Assembly: GCA_944474755.1 (NCBI GenBank)
Contig: OX104119.1
Span: 42,061,927 to 42,125,926, forward strand
Source of the DNA: Limnoperna fortunei
Lineage: Eukaryota > Mollusca > Bivalvia > Mytilida > Modiolidae
Direction: 5' to 3'
DNA: 64,000 nucleotides
How positions within the stretch are numbered: position 1 is the stretch's first letter; every line of letters starts with the position of its first letter. Positions 1 to 12,764 of the stretch are shown in pieces. Under the pieces are notes generated by a model. That model was not told the origin of the DNA, searched no databases, and was given only the letters and a program-made list of their open reading frames with translations. A program made the translations under genes and the position numbers.

Positions 1-362
1 AATTGTGTTAAAAAAGTTACACCTCTTTTCAAAAATCATGCTTAATATGTTTATACATAAATAATTTGTTTTCTTTCGTTAGTTTGAATAGAAAATCTTC
101 ACAATACACACGGTATTGATAAACATACAATTTTATTTGTTTTTTTTCATTTTTTTCTTCCACAAGTGGACAGAAGGTCTAAATCAAGAGAATGGATGAA
201 CAGTAAATTGTTCGAAGACTGGCGGAAGGAGCATAAAGGAAAATATATAACCTATCTATATAACGTTGGTACAACACCTTCTTATAGTGGGATCCAATGG
301 TTTGTTGTATTGGACATACACACAGCAGTATTATTTCGTAATGGGTCTCCAAAACTTACTAC

Positions 363-596
363 GGGGGCGTCAGTGGCAGAGGTCTATCAACATTGAGCTG
401 GCGGGTTCGAGTCTCACTGCGCGCAGGGTGCGCTCGACTCCAATCTTAATTGACAAAGGTTGTCAGCTTTCCTACCGAAGTTCGGGGGTTTTCTTCGGGT
501 ACTCCGGCTTTCTCTCCAAATAAAAGCTGGACGGCATGATATAGCTGAAAAATTGATGAAAGTGGCATTAAAGACAATTCAAACAAACAAACAATC
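363..596 (+). mobile_element. tRNA-derived SINE (family 1), 5' truncated
   Basis: Shows the B-box region GCGGGTTCGAGTCTCACTGC, the core with TTCGGGTACTCCGGCTTTC and the tail ATAGCTGAAAAATTG ending in a CAAA-type run. The A-box half of the tRNA-like head is shortened. Confidence 0.85.
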
Positions 597-699
597 AAAA
601 ACTGATGTCTCGTCTTGAAATACTATCGTATCTACACGTACAACTTTCCGATTAAACTTTATGGTGCACTTATCTGTTAATCAGTCGTCGGTCGTCCAA

Positions 700-1175
700 A
701 ATGAAGCTAATCAGAAATCTAATATGACGTGCTTCAAAGGCTTTGAGACCACAACTGTGGTAAAAAAAATATTTATATATGTGCCACACGCGACGCGGAG
801 GGCGTCTTTTGATGGCTGTTCCAATTACAAAACTAACTCCCACTGGAAAGCTATTGCGTATGACGCATAAATCTTATAAATAGCGACACGCGCTACAATT
901 ATTCATTGCAATATATTGTGTGTTACATTGATGGAACATCCAGTTTATGGCGGAAATGATGTTTCCTATAGGTACATAAATATCATAAATGTACCGTAAT
1001 GGTCTTATTAGAATAGAAATAATTCACGGAGGCTGTGATTTATCATTGTTTTACAACGGGGTGACCATTTGTGTCGTTATTTTATGTAAGATAAAATAAT
1101 ACGACATCGCTCGGGATAAAATAATACGACATAAATGGTCACCCCGTTGTAAAACAGTGATAAACCAAGCAGTTG
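700..1175 (+). repeat. Hairpin-ended repeat (family C), copy 1
   Basis: Contains CTAATATGACGTGCTTCAAA, TCTTATTAGAATAGAAATAA and a terminal long inverted repeat (1039-1087 with 1115-1164; TTTTACAACGGGGTGACC on one arm, GGTCACCCCGTTGTAAAA on the other). Confidence 0.78.
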
Positions 1176-1202
1176 AGCAAAACGGGCTCTCTAGTTCGAG
1201 CT

Positions 1203-1660
1203 TTTTAGGGATCCGTAGCTCCACTCTCCGGTACTGAGATCATAACTGATTCCCAGATATAACCTCTGCCACACTGCATCCCCCATTTAATGCGGGACTA
1301 CATTTTTGCCCTGCAAATGATGTTTCACTCTCCGGCGCACAGAACATAAATGGTTCCCAAATATAACCTCTGCCACACGTTTCTCCCCATTTACTGCGGG
1401 ACTACATTTGTCGTCTGCTTGTAAGATTTGTAAATAAAGAATGATTTTTGTAAAATAATAGACGAGATCTTTTTTATTTTTATATAGTATATTTATACAC
1501 TTTTGATACAGTTTTACATTGCAATAACTGCATGCATTTATACGCGAAGCGTATCCGCCATGAGAGATATCTCTAACAATGTCAACCAATGGTAGAGCAG
1601 AGGTGATTGTGGTTGACGTAGGATACCCAGAATCCTCTGCGTGGAGATTGATGATGTTTG
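1203..1660 (-). repeat. Interspersed repeat family B, long copy
   Basis: Minus-strand copy, ending at the right with the ATTCTGGGTATCC / GTTGACGTAGGATACCC segment and at the left with two partial repeats of GATATAACCTCTGCCACAC-type sequence. Shares the GACGAGATCTTTTTTATT segment with 28440 and 54975. Confidence 0.72.
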
Positions 1661-1759
1661 TAAACAAAGACCGATGTCAGTTGTTAAAAAAAAATGAGAT
1701 GAGATCTTATTTTTTTTATAGTCATTTAATACACTTTTGATACGGTTTTACTTGAAAAG

Positions 1760-1855
1760 TACCTCGTTTGTACAAGAGATTTCTCCGCCATGCGAAATAT
1801 CTCTCATGACGTCAGCAGTTTTGTGGTAGAGGGGTTTGTGGTTGACGTAGGAGAA
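1760..1855 (-). repeat. Family B fragment
   Basis: Second, shorter copy beside the first: CGCCATGCGAAATATCTCTC and GTGGTTGACGTAGGAG. Confidence 0.6.
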
Positions 1856-1869
1856 AACATTCACAGCTA

Positions 1870-2150
1870 AACACGGAGTTGTTTATAATATTTACTAAGG
1901 AGTCAGTCATAAGTTTACTTGAAATAATTGTTCGTAAAACAATACAAGGTCGAGAGAATAACCTCAGCCCAGCAATTCCGAAAGGTTCAATTAATACTAA
2001 TTCTCATTTAAAAATCGACAATTGAGGCCCGTAATGTTGTATTACCGAAAGGTGATAAAAATCAAGACCTTTACTATTGGATTTAAAGTTCACATCAAAC
2101 TGATTACTATATTATGTCCAACAGTTTTCAAGTTATACGTCAAAAGCAAT
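1870..2150. other. Unassigned sequence
   Basis: No gene, repeat copy or signal recognised. Confidence 0.4.
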
Positions 2151-2690
2151 TTCATGCACTGAAAGGCATCAAGGGCTATTACTCGGAAACGGTTCATCGA
2201 ACAGTTTCGGACCAAATATACCAAATATTTTTTTTCAATTATTGTCTGCTTTTATCTTTTATGGTTTTTTAGATATAGTGCTAACGAGACCAAGGTGACC
2301 TTTGACCTTAAAATATATGATTACTTAGGATGAATGGTGGTGGTCCCAAGTCTCTAGGATGTACGGTTTTCGAGAAAAAAAATTCGAGTTGGGATACTTT
2401 TCGGGTCAAAAACACGTAAACAGGAAGCCAATTAAATAAAATGCATATTAAATCAATTGCCATCGGTCAACCGACATTTTGCACTCTTCAGGTTTTGAGA
2501 ATCGGTTACGTTTTCTGAGTTCATCTGCAAAACAGGGGTTTTCGTATTCGGGCAGATAACTTTGTAACTAAAAAAGATGTGAAACAAGTCATCTCCAGAT
2601 GACCGATTAATGGTACCACGTATCGAAATGATATATCGCAACACTCTTTAGCAATCCTCCGCGGGAGAAGAAAACAAACGAGTGTATCTG
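2150..2690 (-). repeat. AAGGTCTTTCCC-ended transposon (family D), reversed partial copy
   Basis: On the minus strand it matches 22010-22560: GGTACCATTAATCGGTCATC, CATAATTTTT-free AT-rich middle, CCTGTTTACGTGTTTTTGAC, and ATGAACCGTTTCCGAG. The TIR ends are missing. Confidence 0.72.
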
Positions 2691-2844
2691 TGAGCTAATG
2701 CTAACTAACGATACCCTGCCAAAAAGTATTCGGTAAACAGTAAGTAGATGACCAAGGAGCATGAAATCGCTACACCATAAGGCACTATAGGATAAAGCAA
2801 TATGCAAAATATTAGGCTTCAACATGCTATAGTTGCTTAGAAAA

Positions 2845-2935
2845 CTGCGACAGAAATTTGTTGCGGACGGACGGGCGAACGGACAAGGTAAAACAGTATA
2901 CCCCCTCTTCTTCGAAGCGGGTTTATAATAATCAT
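2845..2935 (+). repeat. Tail of a molluscan-type GGACGGACGG repeat
   Basis: GCGGACGGACGGGCGAACGG, AAGGTAAAACAGTATACCCC and CTTCTTCGAAGCGGG; a decayed tail with a short palindrome. Confidence 0.5.
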
Positions 2936-3261
2936 AAGAAATACAGAAGATCTATCCGTCAATTGATAAAGACCTTAATTAGACTAGAGTCATTCTTTAC
3001 ATATTTGTCAACAAATTTTAGACAAGTAAATTTAAAAAACAAAACATTGAACAAGTTTGAACATTTTTTAATGAATAGCATATTAATACGCACGCGGCGA
3101 TTCCGGTCAAGGTGGGCATTTTTTTAGAAAATAAAAAAGTTGTTATTCAACAAATACCACTAGTTCATAAATAAATATTTATTAAAATTAAAATAAACCA
3201 GTTTTCTGTAACTGAAAGAAAGATAACTCCTATGACTAACTGAGGAAGAACCAGTCTGACT

Positions 3262-3690
3262 CGATCACCCAGACGCATATAAAATAGCGTCTTGGATCAC
3301 CTTGTTGTAATTTCGCTACCAATAGGTGGAGACAAAACAATGATTCTATTTTTAGGGCCATTTAGGTCTATTAGTCTATTAGGGTCTATTTTTAGACCAG
3401 GAAAACCATGCAAACATGTCTATACTTATAAAATGACGTCACAGTAAGGTTCTCTCTTGGTTATGCATAACAATAATATTTGTTTAATTAATTGATAAAG
3501 TAATATATTATAAAAATATTCAAATGTGAATTTTATACACTACTTGATATGAACGGAAGTAATTTTGTAGACAATAAAAATACCATCCAATCAAAAATTA
3601 CGCCCAGTTTTGGGCGTAAGGATAACGAGTAAAATATAGAGATAAATCCAGACGCACAAATGCAATTAAGAGTCTGGATGATCGAGACTA
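3262..3690. repeat. Interspersed repeat family E, copy 1
   Basis: CCAGACGCATATAAAATAGC, TTTTTAGACCAGGAAAACCA, TAGACAATAAAAATACCATC and GTCTGGATGATCGAGAC; shares order with 41155-41440. The ends contain GCGTCTGG-type inverted motifs. Confidence 0.72.
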
Positions 3691-3770
3691 TGAATAAACA
3701 CACTGTTCCGCTCACGTGGTTCCACTACGATTAGGGACAAGAATAACTTAGCAAACAATAAATCAATATG

Positions 3771-4024
3771 TTGTTGTTGTTGGAATGTTGTTTATTGCCA
3801 CTTTCAGCAATTTTTCATCTATGTCATGGCGTCCAATTTTTATTGGGGGAGAAAGCCGGAGAAAATCCCCAAAATCCGGTAGGAAAACTGGCAATCGGTG
3901 TCTATTTAGATGGGAGTCGAGTGCACCGGCCCACAGTGAGACTCGAACCCACAAACCCATTGTTGACTGACCAAGCGATCTATAGTAGACAAACTTCCTT
4001 AACCACTCGGCCACCGAGGCCCCT
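3771..4024 (-). mobile_element. tRNA-derived SINE (family 1), near full length
   Basis: Minus-strand copy. The right end has the A-box head GGCCTCGGTGGCCGAGTGG, followed by B-box, core and the GCTGAAAGTGGC-type tail at the left. The head looks tRNA-Leu/Ser-like. Confidence 0.87.
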
Positions 4025-4349
4025 AAATCAATATGAAAATTGCGACTGACGAATGAGCAGAAATTTTTTGTAAGTGCTACATTGTTTAAAAGAAATCGGG
4101 TATGATTAAAGTCTGACTAAGTGCTAACAAAATAAATAAGTAGAATAAAGGTCGAAAAAAGAATTTTGTTTTATACAACCGGGATTCTAGTTGATCATAG
4201 CGTTCATGTTAAATCTGACATCATATCGCGTTATTTTTATATATGTACATATATATTCTCCAAAGAAATGGCCAATTTCGGGTTGAAATAGTAGAGTTAA
4301 GATGAGCTCACGTGACTCATCTCTACTCGTAGAGCAGCATCTAATCAGA

Positions 4350-4815
4350 ACAAATAGCAATATTTCAGCTATATTCAGGCGATGAACATGAAATGTATGA
4401 TAAAATGAACATGAAATGATGAATGAAAATGGGATGGGACACAAGGAAAAATAGGTGTAACGGATTTTAGATTGCCACTGGCAAATGGGAGGATGGATAG
4501 GGTCGGGCAATTTAGCCTCCTGTAGCGGGATCGAAATCCCTACTCATAGCGAATACTACAGCGGCGTTCTTTAACGTGCGAGGAACGTGGCATTTTTCCC
4601 AACACGGTGCACTAATATGGCTTGCGGTCAGGTTTTCCGTATTATGGCCTGACAACCCCAGCTTGCCAGGGGTACCCCATTCAACCACCTGGGGCACACA
4701 TCCCAGTCGGTCTTAAGGCAAACAGACCTGACACGCCGGTCAGGGTACTGGCATGGGCGCTATTTAGTCGCCTTTTACGACAAGCTAGCGCGACTGCGGT
4801 CTATTCTTTTAGCCA
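4350..4815 (-). repeat. SINE-like family 2, longest copy
   Basis: On the minus strand: GTCGTAAAAGGCGACTAAAT, GGGGTTGTCAGGCC, ATTTGCCAGTGGCAATC, and the tail CTGAATATAGCTGAAATATT. GC-richer than its surroundings. Shares order with copies at 44240 and 40130. Source of the head unknown to me. Confidence 0.65.
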
Positions 4816-4859
4816 CCAGGATCCCGCACGGGGCTTTTTACGTAAGAAATAGGTACTTT

Positions 4860-5925
4860 AATGCCATTTGAAAACGCCCTTGCGATCTTACATAACTTGT
4901 AAGTCTTTTCACTCGTTGTGCCTAATTCCACCCACGAAAATTTTATCACTCTTGGAAGATCCCCAGGTCTTCCCCAAAAGTGGGAAAGCACCTATATATA
5001 TTTATATATCTAATTATAGGGAGGCACTGGAGTACCTCCTAAAGTAGGGAAAATCGGATGTGGATATTGCTTCAAATGGTGCGTGTTAAATAAAGTAACA
5101 TTCAAAGTTTAGTTAATATCGTAAACAAGGTAAAAATGATAGAAAGAGTTTACCGTTAATTTGCTCCAACACTTCGTATTTATAAACGCACTCGTGACTT
5201 GGAGAAACTTTCGGTCTTTGTGTCGACAACTTCCTGTTTAATCGGTTAGTCCGTGAGTCGCAATTGTTAAACGTCTAATCTAGCTTCAGCTGTCTTTGAA
5301 ATGATGCTTATGGAGATATATAATCTACGTATTAAATAGATATAAATGAATGGCAGTTTGCAATTGAAAATATATAATCTTCCCATTTGCAATACAATTT
5401 CGATCGCAGTCTGTCCTCATCGTGAATGTCCATTTGAAGGCTATGGTATAATGCGGGCTGTATAATACGGGTCTGTGGTATAACAACTTTCAAGTTCAGC
5501 TTTACTCAGAACATATTTGTATAATATAATAGTTGAGCAAGATTTTTCTTCTTTCTCTGAAATGCGTCGTCCGCTTTATACAATAAAAATAGCTAAATGC
5601 AAGTCTTTACTACATCAAATTCGGTACATTATTTTTTATTTTTTTACAGTACTTTTTAGAATTACATGTAGAGTGTTCTTTCATAGAGACAAATATGTTT
5701 CTAAACACAAGAAGGTATATTTATTAATTTGCTTTGTTTGCTTTTTAAAAAAAATAACGTAGAATAGATTTCATTGCAGATTTAAAAGGTAGGAACGTCT
5801 TAAATACCAGTGTTAAAAGACAGCGCACTAAATCATGATGATAACTATCCAGTCTGGTAGCTTCATCTGAAGTAACTCTTCAATTAGATAAACTCCCCCA
5901 TTTCCCAGGTACAGTAAATCGTCCT
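4860..5925. other. Unassigned AT-rich sequence
   Basis: Short frames only. CCCAGGTCTTCCCCAAAAG near 4970 is GC-richer and may extend the family 2 copy. Nothing else recognised. Confidence 0.4.
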
Positions 5926-5929
5926 ATCT

Positions 5930-6085
5930 GGCCTCAGTTTCATAAAACTTCTCAAATTGAGATTTTACTCAAATATCTGAGATTTTCCTGAAATTTGAAT
6001 TTTCAAGCAATCTGATTAGTCAATTTTTGAGTTGAGGAGAAGTTGAGGAAATCCTCAAATTTGAGATGTTTTATGAAACCGGACC
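5930..6085. repeat. Short palindromic (MITE-like) element
   Basis: GTTTCATAAAACTTCTCAAA on the left and TTTGAGATGTTTTATGAAAC on the right, with further internal CTCAAATTT/AAATTTGAG pairing. Confidence 0.72.
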
Positions 6086-6135
6086 CTGCTTAATCTTTAA
6101 ATTAAGTTGATGAAATTGTTTTATTCATTATTTAA

Positions 6136-6403
6136 GGTATCCGATCATATCTGAAGTAACCGTATAATTTTATTTTCAGAGCAAGAAATACAGTTTTATT
6201 AAATTTATGTATTGCTAATTAATGATACAAATTAAATATAGTATTTTACTTTGAGTCAATGTTAACAGTTTTGAGCAAAAAGAAAAATAGTTACCCAAAT
6301 AGTATTTCCGATGTTTGCCGAACATTACCGACGTCTGCTCCATTTATAAACAAGCATTTGGGACACCAAATATAATCACGTTGTCAACTGTGGTCCGGAT
6401 ACC
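6136..6403. mobile_element. MITE with GGTATCCG ends and TTAA target
   Basis: TTAA-GGTATCCGATC on the left and GTCCGGATACC-TTAA on the right. 268 bp, no coding capacity. Confidence 0.78.
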
Positions 6404-6409
6404 TTAACT

Positions 6410-6930
6410 TATAAAATGAATAAACTACCTTATAAACAATTATTTTTAACATTAAACGAATCAAAAACTAAAACCATGAAAATAAATGATTCAAAAACTA
6501 ATGTGGAAACACAACTACGTAATGTTCGAAACAAAGAACACATTATCTAGGTTTATTTCTACACTGATTACGACAACAGGTACGCCGAAAGCGACATAAT
6601 TTAAATGTTGGAATTTCTGACAGACAACATACTTGTTCAGTCTCTAAGGTACCTACTTTCTCCACTTCTAGCTGATTTGTTCTCATTTCGAAGCAATTTT
6701 TTCAAACCTACTGAAGGATAAGAAAAACAAAGCAGCTGTCAAATTCTCTATTTTCAAATTCAGATACATCGATCATAAACTACAATATACAAGCGGCGCC
6801 GGCTTATTCTGAATTTGTGACCCAACTTATACAATAAGCTAGAGCCTACTCTCATTACAGAGATTTTCTAAACTGAGAGAAGCTATTGACAGAGAAGCTG
6901 CTTAAACAATAATTTAAAGATCTTCGATAA
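6410..6930. other. Unassigned sequence
   Basis: Nothing recognised between the MITE and the tandem repeat. Confidence 0.4.
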
Positions 6931-7245
6931 AAGTCCTACCTCCGGCTGTCGTCTCTATAGTTGGTGGATCCTCAATAGATAGAGCCACATAGTCTATTAT
7001 TCCCAGCAATTACCTTTCTAGATTTTAGTCGTACCTCTGACCGTTATCTCAAGTTGGTCGATCCTCAAAAGATAAAGTCACAGAGTCTATCATTCCCAGC
7101 AATAACCTTACCAGATTAAAGTCCAACCTCTGGCCGTCATCTCTAGTTGGTTGATCCTCAAGGTTCGAGCCACAGAGACTATTATTCCTAGCAATTTCCT
7201 TACCTTACTCTCGCCGTCATCTATTCCTAACATTTACCTTACCAG
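6931..7245. repeat. Tandem repeat, about 100-bp unit, 3 copies
   Basis: Repeated order: CCTCTGGCCGTCATCTC, TAGTTGGTTGATCCTCAA, GAGCCACAGAGACTATTATT, CCTAGCAATTTCCTTACC. Confidence 0.85.
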
Positions 7246-7461
7246 ATTTGTATGAATTTAATATTGTTCTTTAATTGATTTTGATTTTTTGCACGAACTA
7301 AGCCATGAACATTGTACGATGTTTTAATCTTACAATTATCAAACGGTTGACTTATCAGCCGCATTGCTTTATATCAAATGTATAGCAGTTTATTGTTTTG
7401 TACATTCTTTCAAATTCAAAAATATTTGCTATTTTTGTCAGTGCTATTTTTATTTGAGCGC

Positions 7462-7540
7462 CACTAATAAGTCTTGATTAGACAAAACGCGCGTCTGCAG
7501 TAATTTGTTTTGAAATCTTGATATTGTGATGATATGTTAA
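7462..7540 (+). repeat. Hammerhead-ribozyme-like repeat, copy 1 (decayed core)
   Basis: GAGCGCCACTAATAAGTCTT, then a GTCT..AGAC stem II and AAAACGCGCGTCTGCAG. Hammerhead consensus would be CTGATGA..GAAAC; here CTAATAA and AAAAC. Confidence 0.55.
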
Positions 7541-7544
7541 TGCT

Positions 7545-9565
7545 TTAAGTAGGACATTTCAATACACTACTCCCCTATCGTTATTATGCTGTTTTCTATT
7601 CAAGCACATGCCTTCTGTTCATTTCCATGTAATTGGAAAAACTGGACATTAGTCAACGGGGACAATTTGTCACATACAATTCTAGCAATCTTCAACTGAA
7701 CGGAGATGAAAGTGTGTGTTACATAAGATAAAGATCGTTTGTCATCACAAGGTAAATGTATGCCAAAGATATGAACATTTCAGAAATTCAACAAAATATT
7801 TTCTAATAATAAACGAGCGCATCGAGTGCTTTATAGGAGCATGTTTTTTTCTGCGTGTATAATAGAGACAAATTTTTAATCAACCGAAAATATGTTATAT
7901 TAAAAAGTAAAAATGCATTTGTAATCATTTGTATGTCAGTGATATCCACAGTTTTTCACCTTTGTTCCCGATGCTCCTTCGATTTTTACAGTTGATTTAT
8001 TATTGCTTGTTTAGCTGAATAATTGTTCGCTCGACGTTAGGCAAACACACAATCAATTAATCTTATCTTGTTTAGAATTTCTGGACTTTGACAACTACGT
8101 AACACGACAATTGACAAATGCTATTCTAGAGTTCACCTCATTGCCCTACATGTTTTCTTCTTTATCTTGCTTTCTGTGCTATTTATCTACGATTGTTGTT
8201 TGTCTTTATTGTATTGTAGTTTCATATTTATGTCATAGTTTGGTTCTGAATTAAAACATCAGAAATTTTTTTTTCATTGATGACATTGTCATGAAAAAAT
8301 ATTGTCCCATCGGTGCTGAAAATAGCGAAACTTTGAGTCCAAAGTATATGCAGGCATAAAAAGCATGTGTCCTATTGCATTTTGCACCGGTCCCATCACC
8401 CAATAAATATTGACTGGTCCCCAAGATTATACTGACTTTCTATGTTAAATTGTTTTTGCATTTTAACTGACAGAACTATATTTCCTTTTAGCGAAATATT
8501 TGAATTGGACGTTATATTAATACAAATTACTCTCCTTCTTGAGCCATTTAGTTTTCTGTGTTTTTCTTAATAATTGTTGTTCCTCTTTGTCTGTTGTAGT
8601 TTTATTTGGTTTTTTGGTCATTGATAATGTCTTAATTGTATCTTGTTAATAGTAATCTACCCACTAATTTAATTTAAAATATATCACAATTAAGCTCCCA
8701 TTCGGGGTCTTCAAGATCACCCTTCAATAATTTCGGGTGGATGGACCTTTGTCATTTATCTGATTCGTAGGTGACAGATACTTCACTTTAATTAAATGTT
8801 TGCTGTTAGAATACACAAACAATCATTGACAAGTGAAATATTGTTATCTTGCAAAAATATGCATGACTATATATATATATCAAAATTTTATAATTTTCAA
8901 GTATGTTTTGTTTGTTTTCTAAAGTCATTTTATCATAACTGTTTTGTCAACATTTTAGGCTTGGGTTGCCACTTGGGGGATTAAAACAATTATTATTTTA
9001 TTCTGTAAAGCATTTTAAATTGTACAACAGGTTCTATGCATGCATTGCATATGAAAATGTGAAACCGAGCAGCTGAACTAAAATCAATACCTGTATATTT
9101 TAGTCTTATTCAAAACAAATTTTTAACATCTTATTTATATCAAAAAAGATATAATTGTTTTGATTGAGTAGTTTTAATGATTTGTTTTCAAACTCAAGCG
9201 GATTCAAGCAATTCTTACCATTTTAAACCCGGAAAAACATCGACAGATTCAGTGTCTTGGCTATTTCATTAAACAGGCTCTGAAATTGAGGACATGGAAC
9301 TCGTAGACTTGTATATTTTGTCGATTTTTCTTATTGAAATTAAGTTGTTTGTTATGTCTTTATGTCACTGATCAACCTAGTATTGATCTATATGACATTT
9401 TAACTATTGTCTTAAGCAGTGTAATAAATCTACTACACCTTGCACAATCTTTGTAACATTTAAAAAATTGTAATAGATGTGTGAATGCTGACGTTCTTTT
9501 TCCAAATATAAATAAAAATAAACGTACATTCTGCAGGTATAGTTGTGTAAAATATACAACGTGTT
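7545..9565. other. Unassigned AT-rich sequence between the two hammerhead-like copies
   Basis: No frame above 90 codons and no recognised repeat. It might be internal sequence of an older element bracketed by the inverted copies. Confidence 0.4.
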
Positions 9566-9569
9566 TTTG

Positions 9570-9656
9570 TAAACATATCACAGATAGCAAGGTTTCAAAA
9601 TAAACGGCTGCAGACGAGCGTTTTGTGTAATCAAGACTCATCAGTGGCGCTCAAAT
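9570..9656 (-). repeat. Hammerhead-ribozyme-like repeat, copy 2
   Basis: On the minus strand GAGCGCCACTGATGAGTCTT keeps the CTGATGA core; followed by GATTACACAAAACGCTCGTC. It shares TCTGCAG..TTTGTTTTGAAA-type downstream sequence with copy 1. Confidence 0.6.
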
Positions 9657-9659
9657 CCA

Positions 9660-11460
9660 ACAATTCTGGAAGTTTTAATTATTAAAGATGTTGAAGAGCT
9701 TTTATCAAAAACATTGTTACAATTTATACTTACTACTGCTCGTTAACAGAAAAGCCTTACGAGTATTAAAAATTTAGGGCAGTAAAGTCGACACTGAAGT
9801 GCTACTGCTAGGCTGGTGATATTAAATACCGGTATATAATTCTTCCGTTTATAGGAAAATAAATTAAAGAGTTCAGTGGAAAGTCTTTAAATCTTCTAAA
9901 ACTCAAATGAATACTTCAAAAGGTAGATTTACAAAAACTATTGACTTGTGTAGAAAATGGTCTTATTTGTTTAACTAGTTAAGTAACACTACTTGATTGG
10001 GTAAAGACGCATTCACATCAAAGAAAAGTACAGGCGACAAAGCGGGACAAGAAAACAATATAAATATACCAAATGTACGGAACATACAAAACAAGATAAT
10101 ATATCTTATTCCGGATTTTTTACAGGCGGTCGCAAATTTTATTCCTTGTATATGTTGTATATATCCGTTATCTGTTTTATCCTATGTCACTTTCGTGAAA
10201 TACTTTTTGTGCACATAGTTCATAATAAGAGTACATATATTACGTTTTCTCTGCTCGTGTCCCGAATTTGATTTGCCATGTAAGATGAATTAAAAACACA
10301 TAGTAGTAATACTGGAAACCCTAACCCTTCCGTATAACCTGTTTCACTCAATCAACACTAATAAATGATTATTTACTGCAGACATTGCAAGCTTAGACGT
10401 TTTATATTTATTGGTGCAAAGGTGAATATTAGCACTGATAGACCTTCTTCCGTATTAATTGGTCTATAAATGCAAAAAACCGTTATCATGTTTTTTCAAT
10501 GTTACATTTTATAAAAGGTGTGACCACATATTGGCAACCTTGAACGAGTACATCAACTCAGTGTCATTACAAATGTATGTACCCCTACAAAAGTATCATT
10601 AGTCTTAGTATATCTTGACGAGTCATCATACAGTCTATAGCTAGCATCCAAGAACATTACTGAATTTAATTTTGTCAAATCACTGAGATGAGGATAAAAA
10701 CTCCAAATTAAACTTAAGGGTGAGCAGGTCATACTCCTCATGAGGCCGTGCCTTGCTTTAAAGGTAATGATCAAAATCGAAATACACAATGTATTTCAGT
10801 TTGTTTTGTGTTTGGTTCTTGCAAAAATCGTGTTTTTTCATAAATAAACGTGGGATGCGTTTTCGCAAATTAAAGTACAACTAAAATCTGTTTTATATTT
10901 TAAACGACATAAAATAGATATTCATTGTCCTCATGTTAAGCACATACCTCTTTAGCTAGTTCAAAAATTTCAAATCAATCAAACAACTAAAACAAGAGAT
11001 AATGTAGTGTTTATTTCGAATTCATTTCATATGTCTGCTTTTTTTAAAATTATCTATCTGCGAAGGACCAACTCCAATTTGGTTTTTTTAAAGTTATATA
11101 AGCTAAATGTGGCTTTTAGAAATCTAATTTTGATTCACATCGTTTACAAATTTGGAAGAACTGATTCAAAGGTTATTTTATTACAATAAGTAAGATTGTT
11201 ACAAGTTTTTGTTTATAGTATATAAACAAGTAGGTAATGATAAGAACTTTTTAATTCTCAAACAATTCTAATCAAAATAATAATGGAAAACACTTATGTA
11301 GTAAAATTGTTAAACCTATTCTAACCCATAATACATATCTATACATAACTGCAGTAAAAGCAATAATTTGAAAGTACAATTAAGGGTATTTACAAGGAAT
11401 CCTTAATGTTAACAAAACATGTACATATGCGTGAGTTTAAAGTGCACTTTTATGAGTGCA
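9660..11460. other. Unassigned AT-rich sequence
   Basis: No convincing coding frame or repeat seen. Confidence 0.4.
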
Positions 11461-12290
11461 GTAAAGTTTTAAATATTCTTAACGTCATGTTTATTATTTT
11501 ATGACATAGTTTATAACGTGTAAAGCACTCGAATAAAATTATCAAAGTACTTTATTGCATAATTAGATATTTCGTAGTGAAATACTATAAATAAATCGAT
11601 CTTGTTATTTTTTTTCAGAAAAGAATGTAGTCATAATTTAAGACTTCTACGTTCAACATATACGATTATCTGTTTATCCTAATAAAAAATGTGCACATTT
11701 TGCTTATTTGTTATGTTCTTACAAAAATTTAAGTTTTCACAGTACTACACTTCTACATTCAACATATCAAATAACCACTGAGATTACCATCATGAAAGTG
11801 CATGCATTTATGCATTTTGCTTGTTTTTGTTATATAACTAGTTGATCCCTCTCCTTTTATCGTTCTGACACACTGGCACCGTATGTATTTTTGCTCAAAT
11901 TTGCAGTCATTCATTGCCTATTAATATAAATTGTTTTTCTCTATGTCTATCCTTTAAGTGGAAAATAAGACACAATTAGTATGTGGGGAATGTGGTAGTA
12001 AGAGATCCCGATGGAAATCGGTCAAATTATTTACGTTGTGATTGTATCGTCATAAGTAATTTGCAAATAAGTCGCACAGTCCTTTTTTATCTAACTTTGA
12101 AATTTTTATTATTTAATTGTTTAACTTCCCAGACAATTTTGAAGCGTCGCTTTTATATCACAGCGTAACTTAATTGCCTCTTATTAACTGCATAGAATCC
12201 GCTGTTCTAAAAAGCAGTAATTGAAGCGACATGCATAATTACAGCTTAATTTTAACCTTCACAATTAGCAATACTTTAACTCCACTTTTA

Positions 12291-12764
12291 TCCAACTTTA
12301 ACTATGCTGATTTTCTAAGTAGAAAAAAGCGAGACTACAGGTAATTGGTTATTCCTGCTTAAATCCAACTGATAATTATTTGTCGTTCTCAATTTTATTA
12401 GAAACCTACTTAATCACTGCTGATTTATCTTAGTGAATTAAATTGTACACTTTTTCTTTTTTCCAACAGAAAGCTGTTACAGGAACTACTTTTCCCTACT
12501 TATTTAACTCTGCTCTATTAAATATAATTTAAACTCCGCTTAAAAACAACTGAAAAAACTTCATAAAATATTTATTTTATTTGTTGTCTGTTTTCCAATT
12601 ATTTAGTGACTATCAAATCAAAAAATAATTAGTTATATTTTTTTATTTCAACCAAACTTAAACTATACTGATTTTCTAAGTAGAAAAAAAGCGAGACTAC
12701 AGGTAATTGGTTATTCCTGCTTAAATCCAACTGATAAGTATTTGTCATTCTCAATTTTATAGCT
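12291..12764. repeat. Pair of 108-bp direct repeats, 360 bp apart
   Basis: 12291-12401 and 12653-12764 share AGCGAGACTACAGGTAATTG and GTTATTCCTGCTTAAATCCA with few differences. Confidence 0.88.

Noticed and set aside
6931..7245. CRISPR-like array
   Set aside because: Whole units of about 100 bp repeat without unique spacers, and the genome is eukaryotic.
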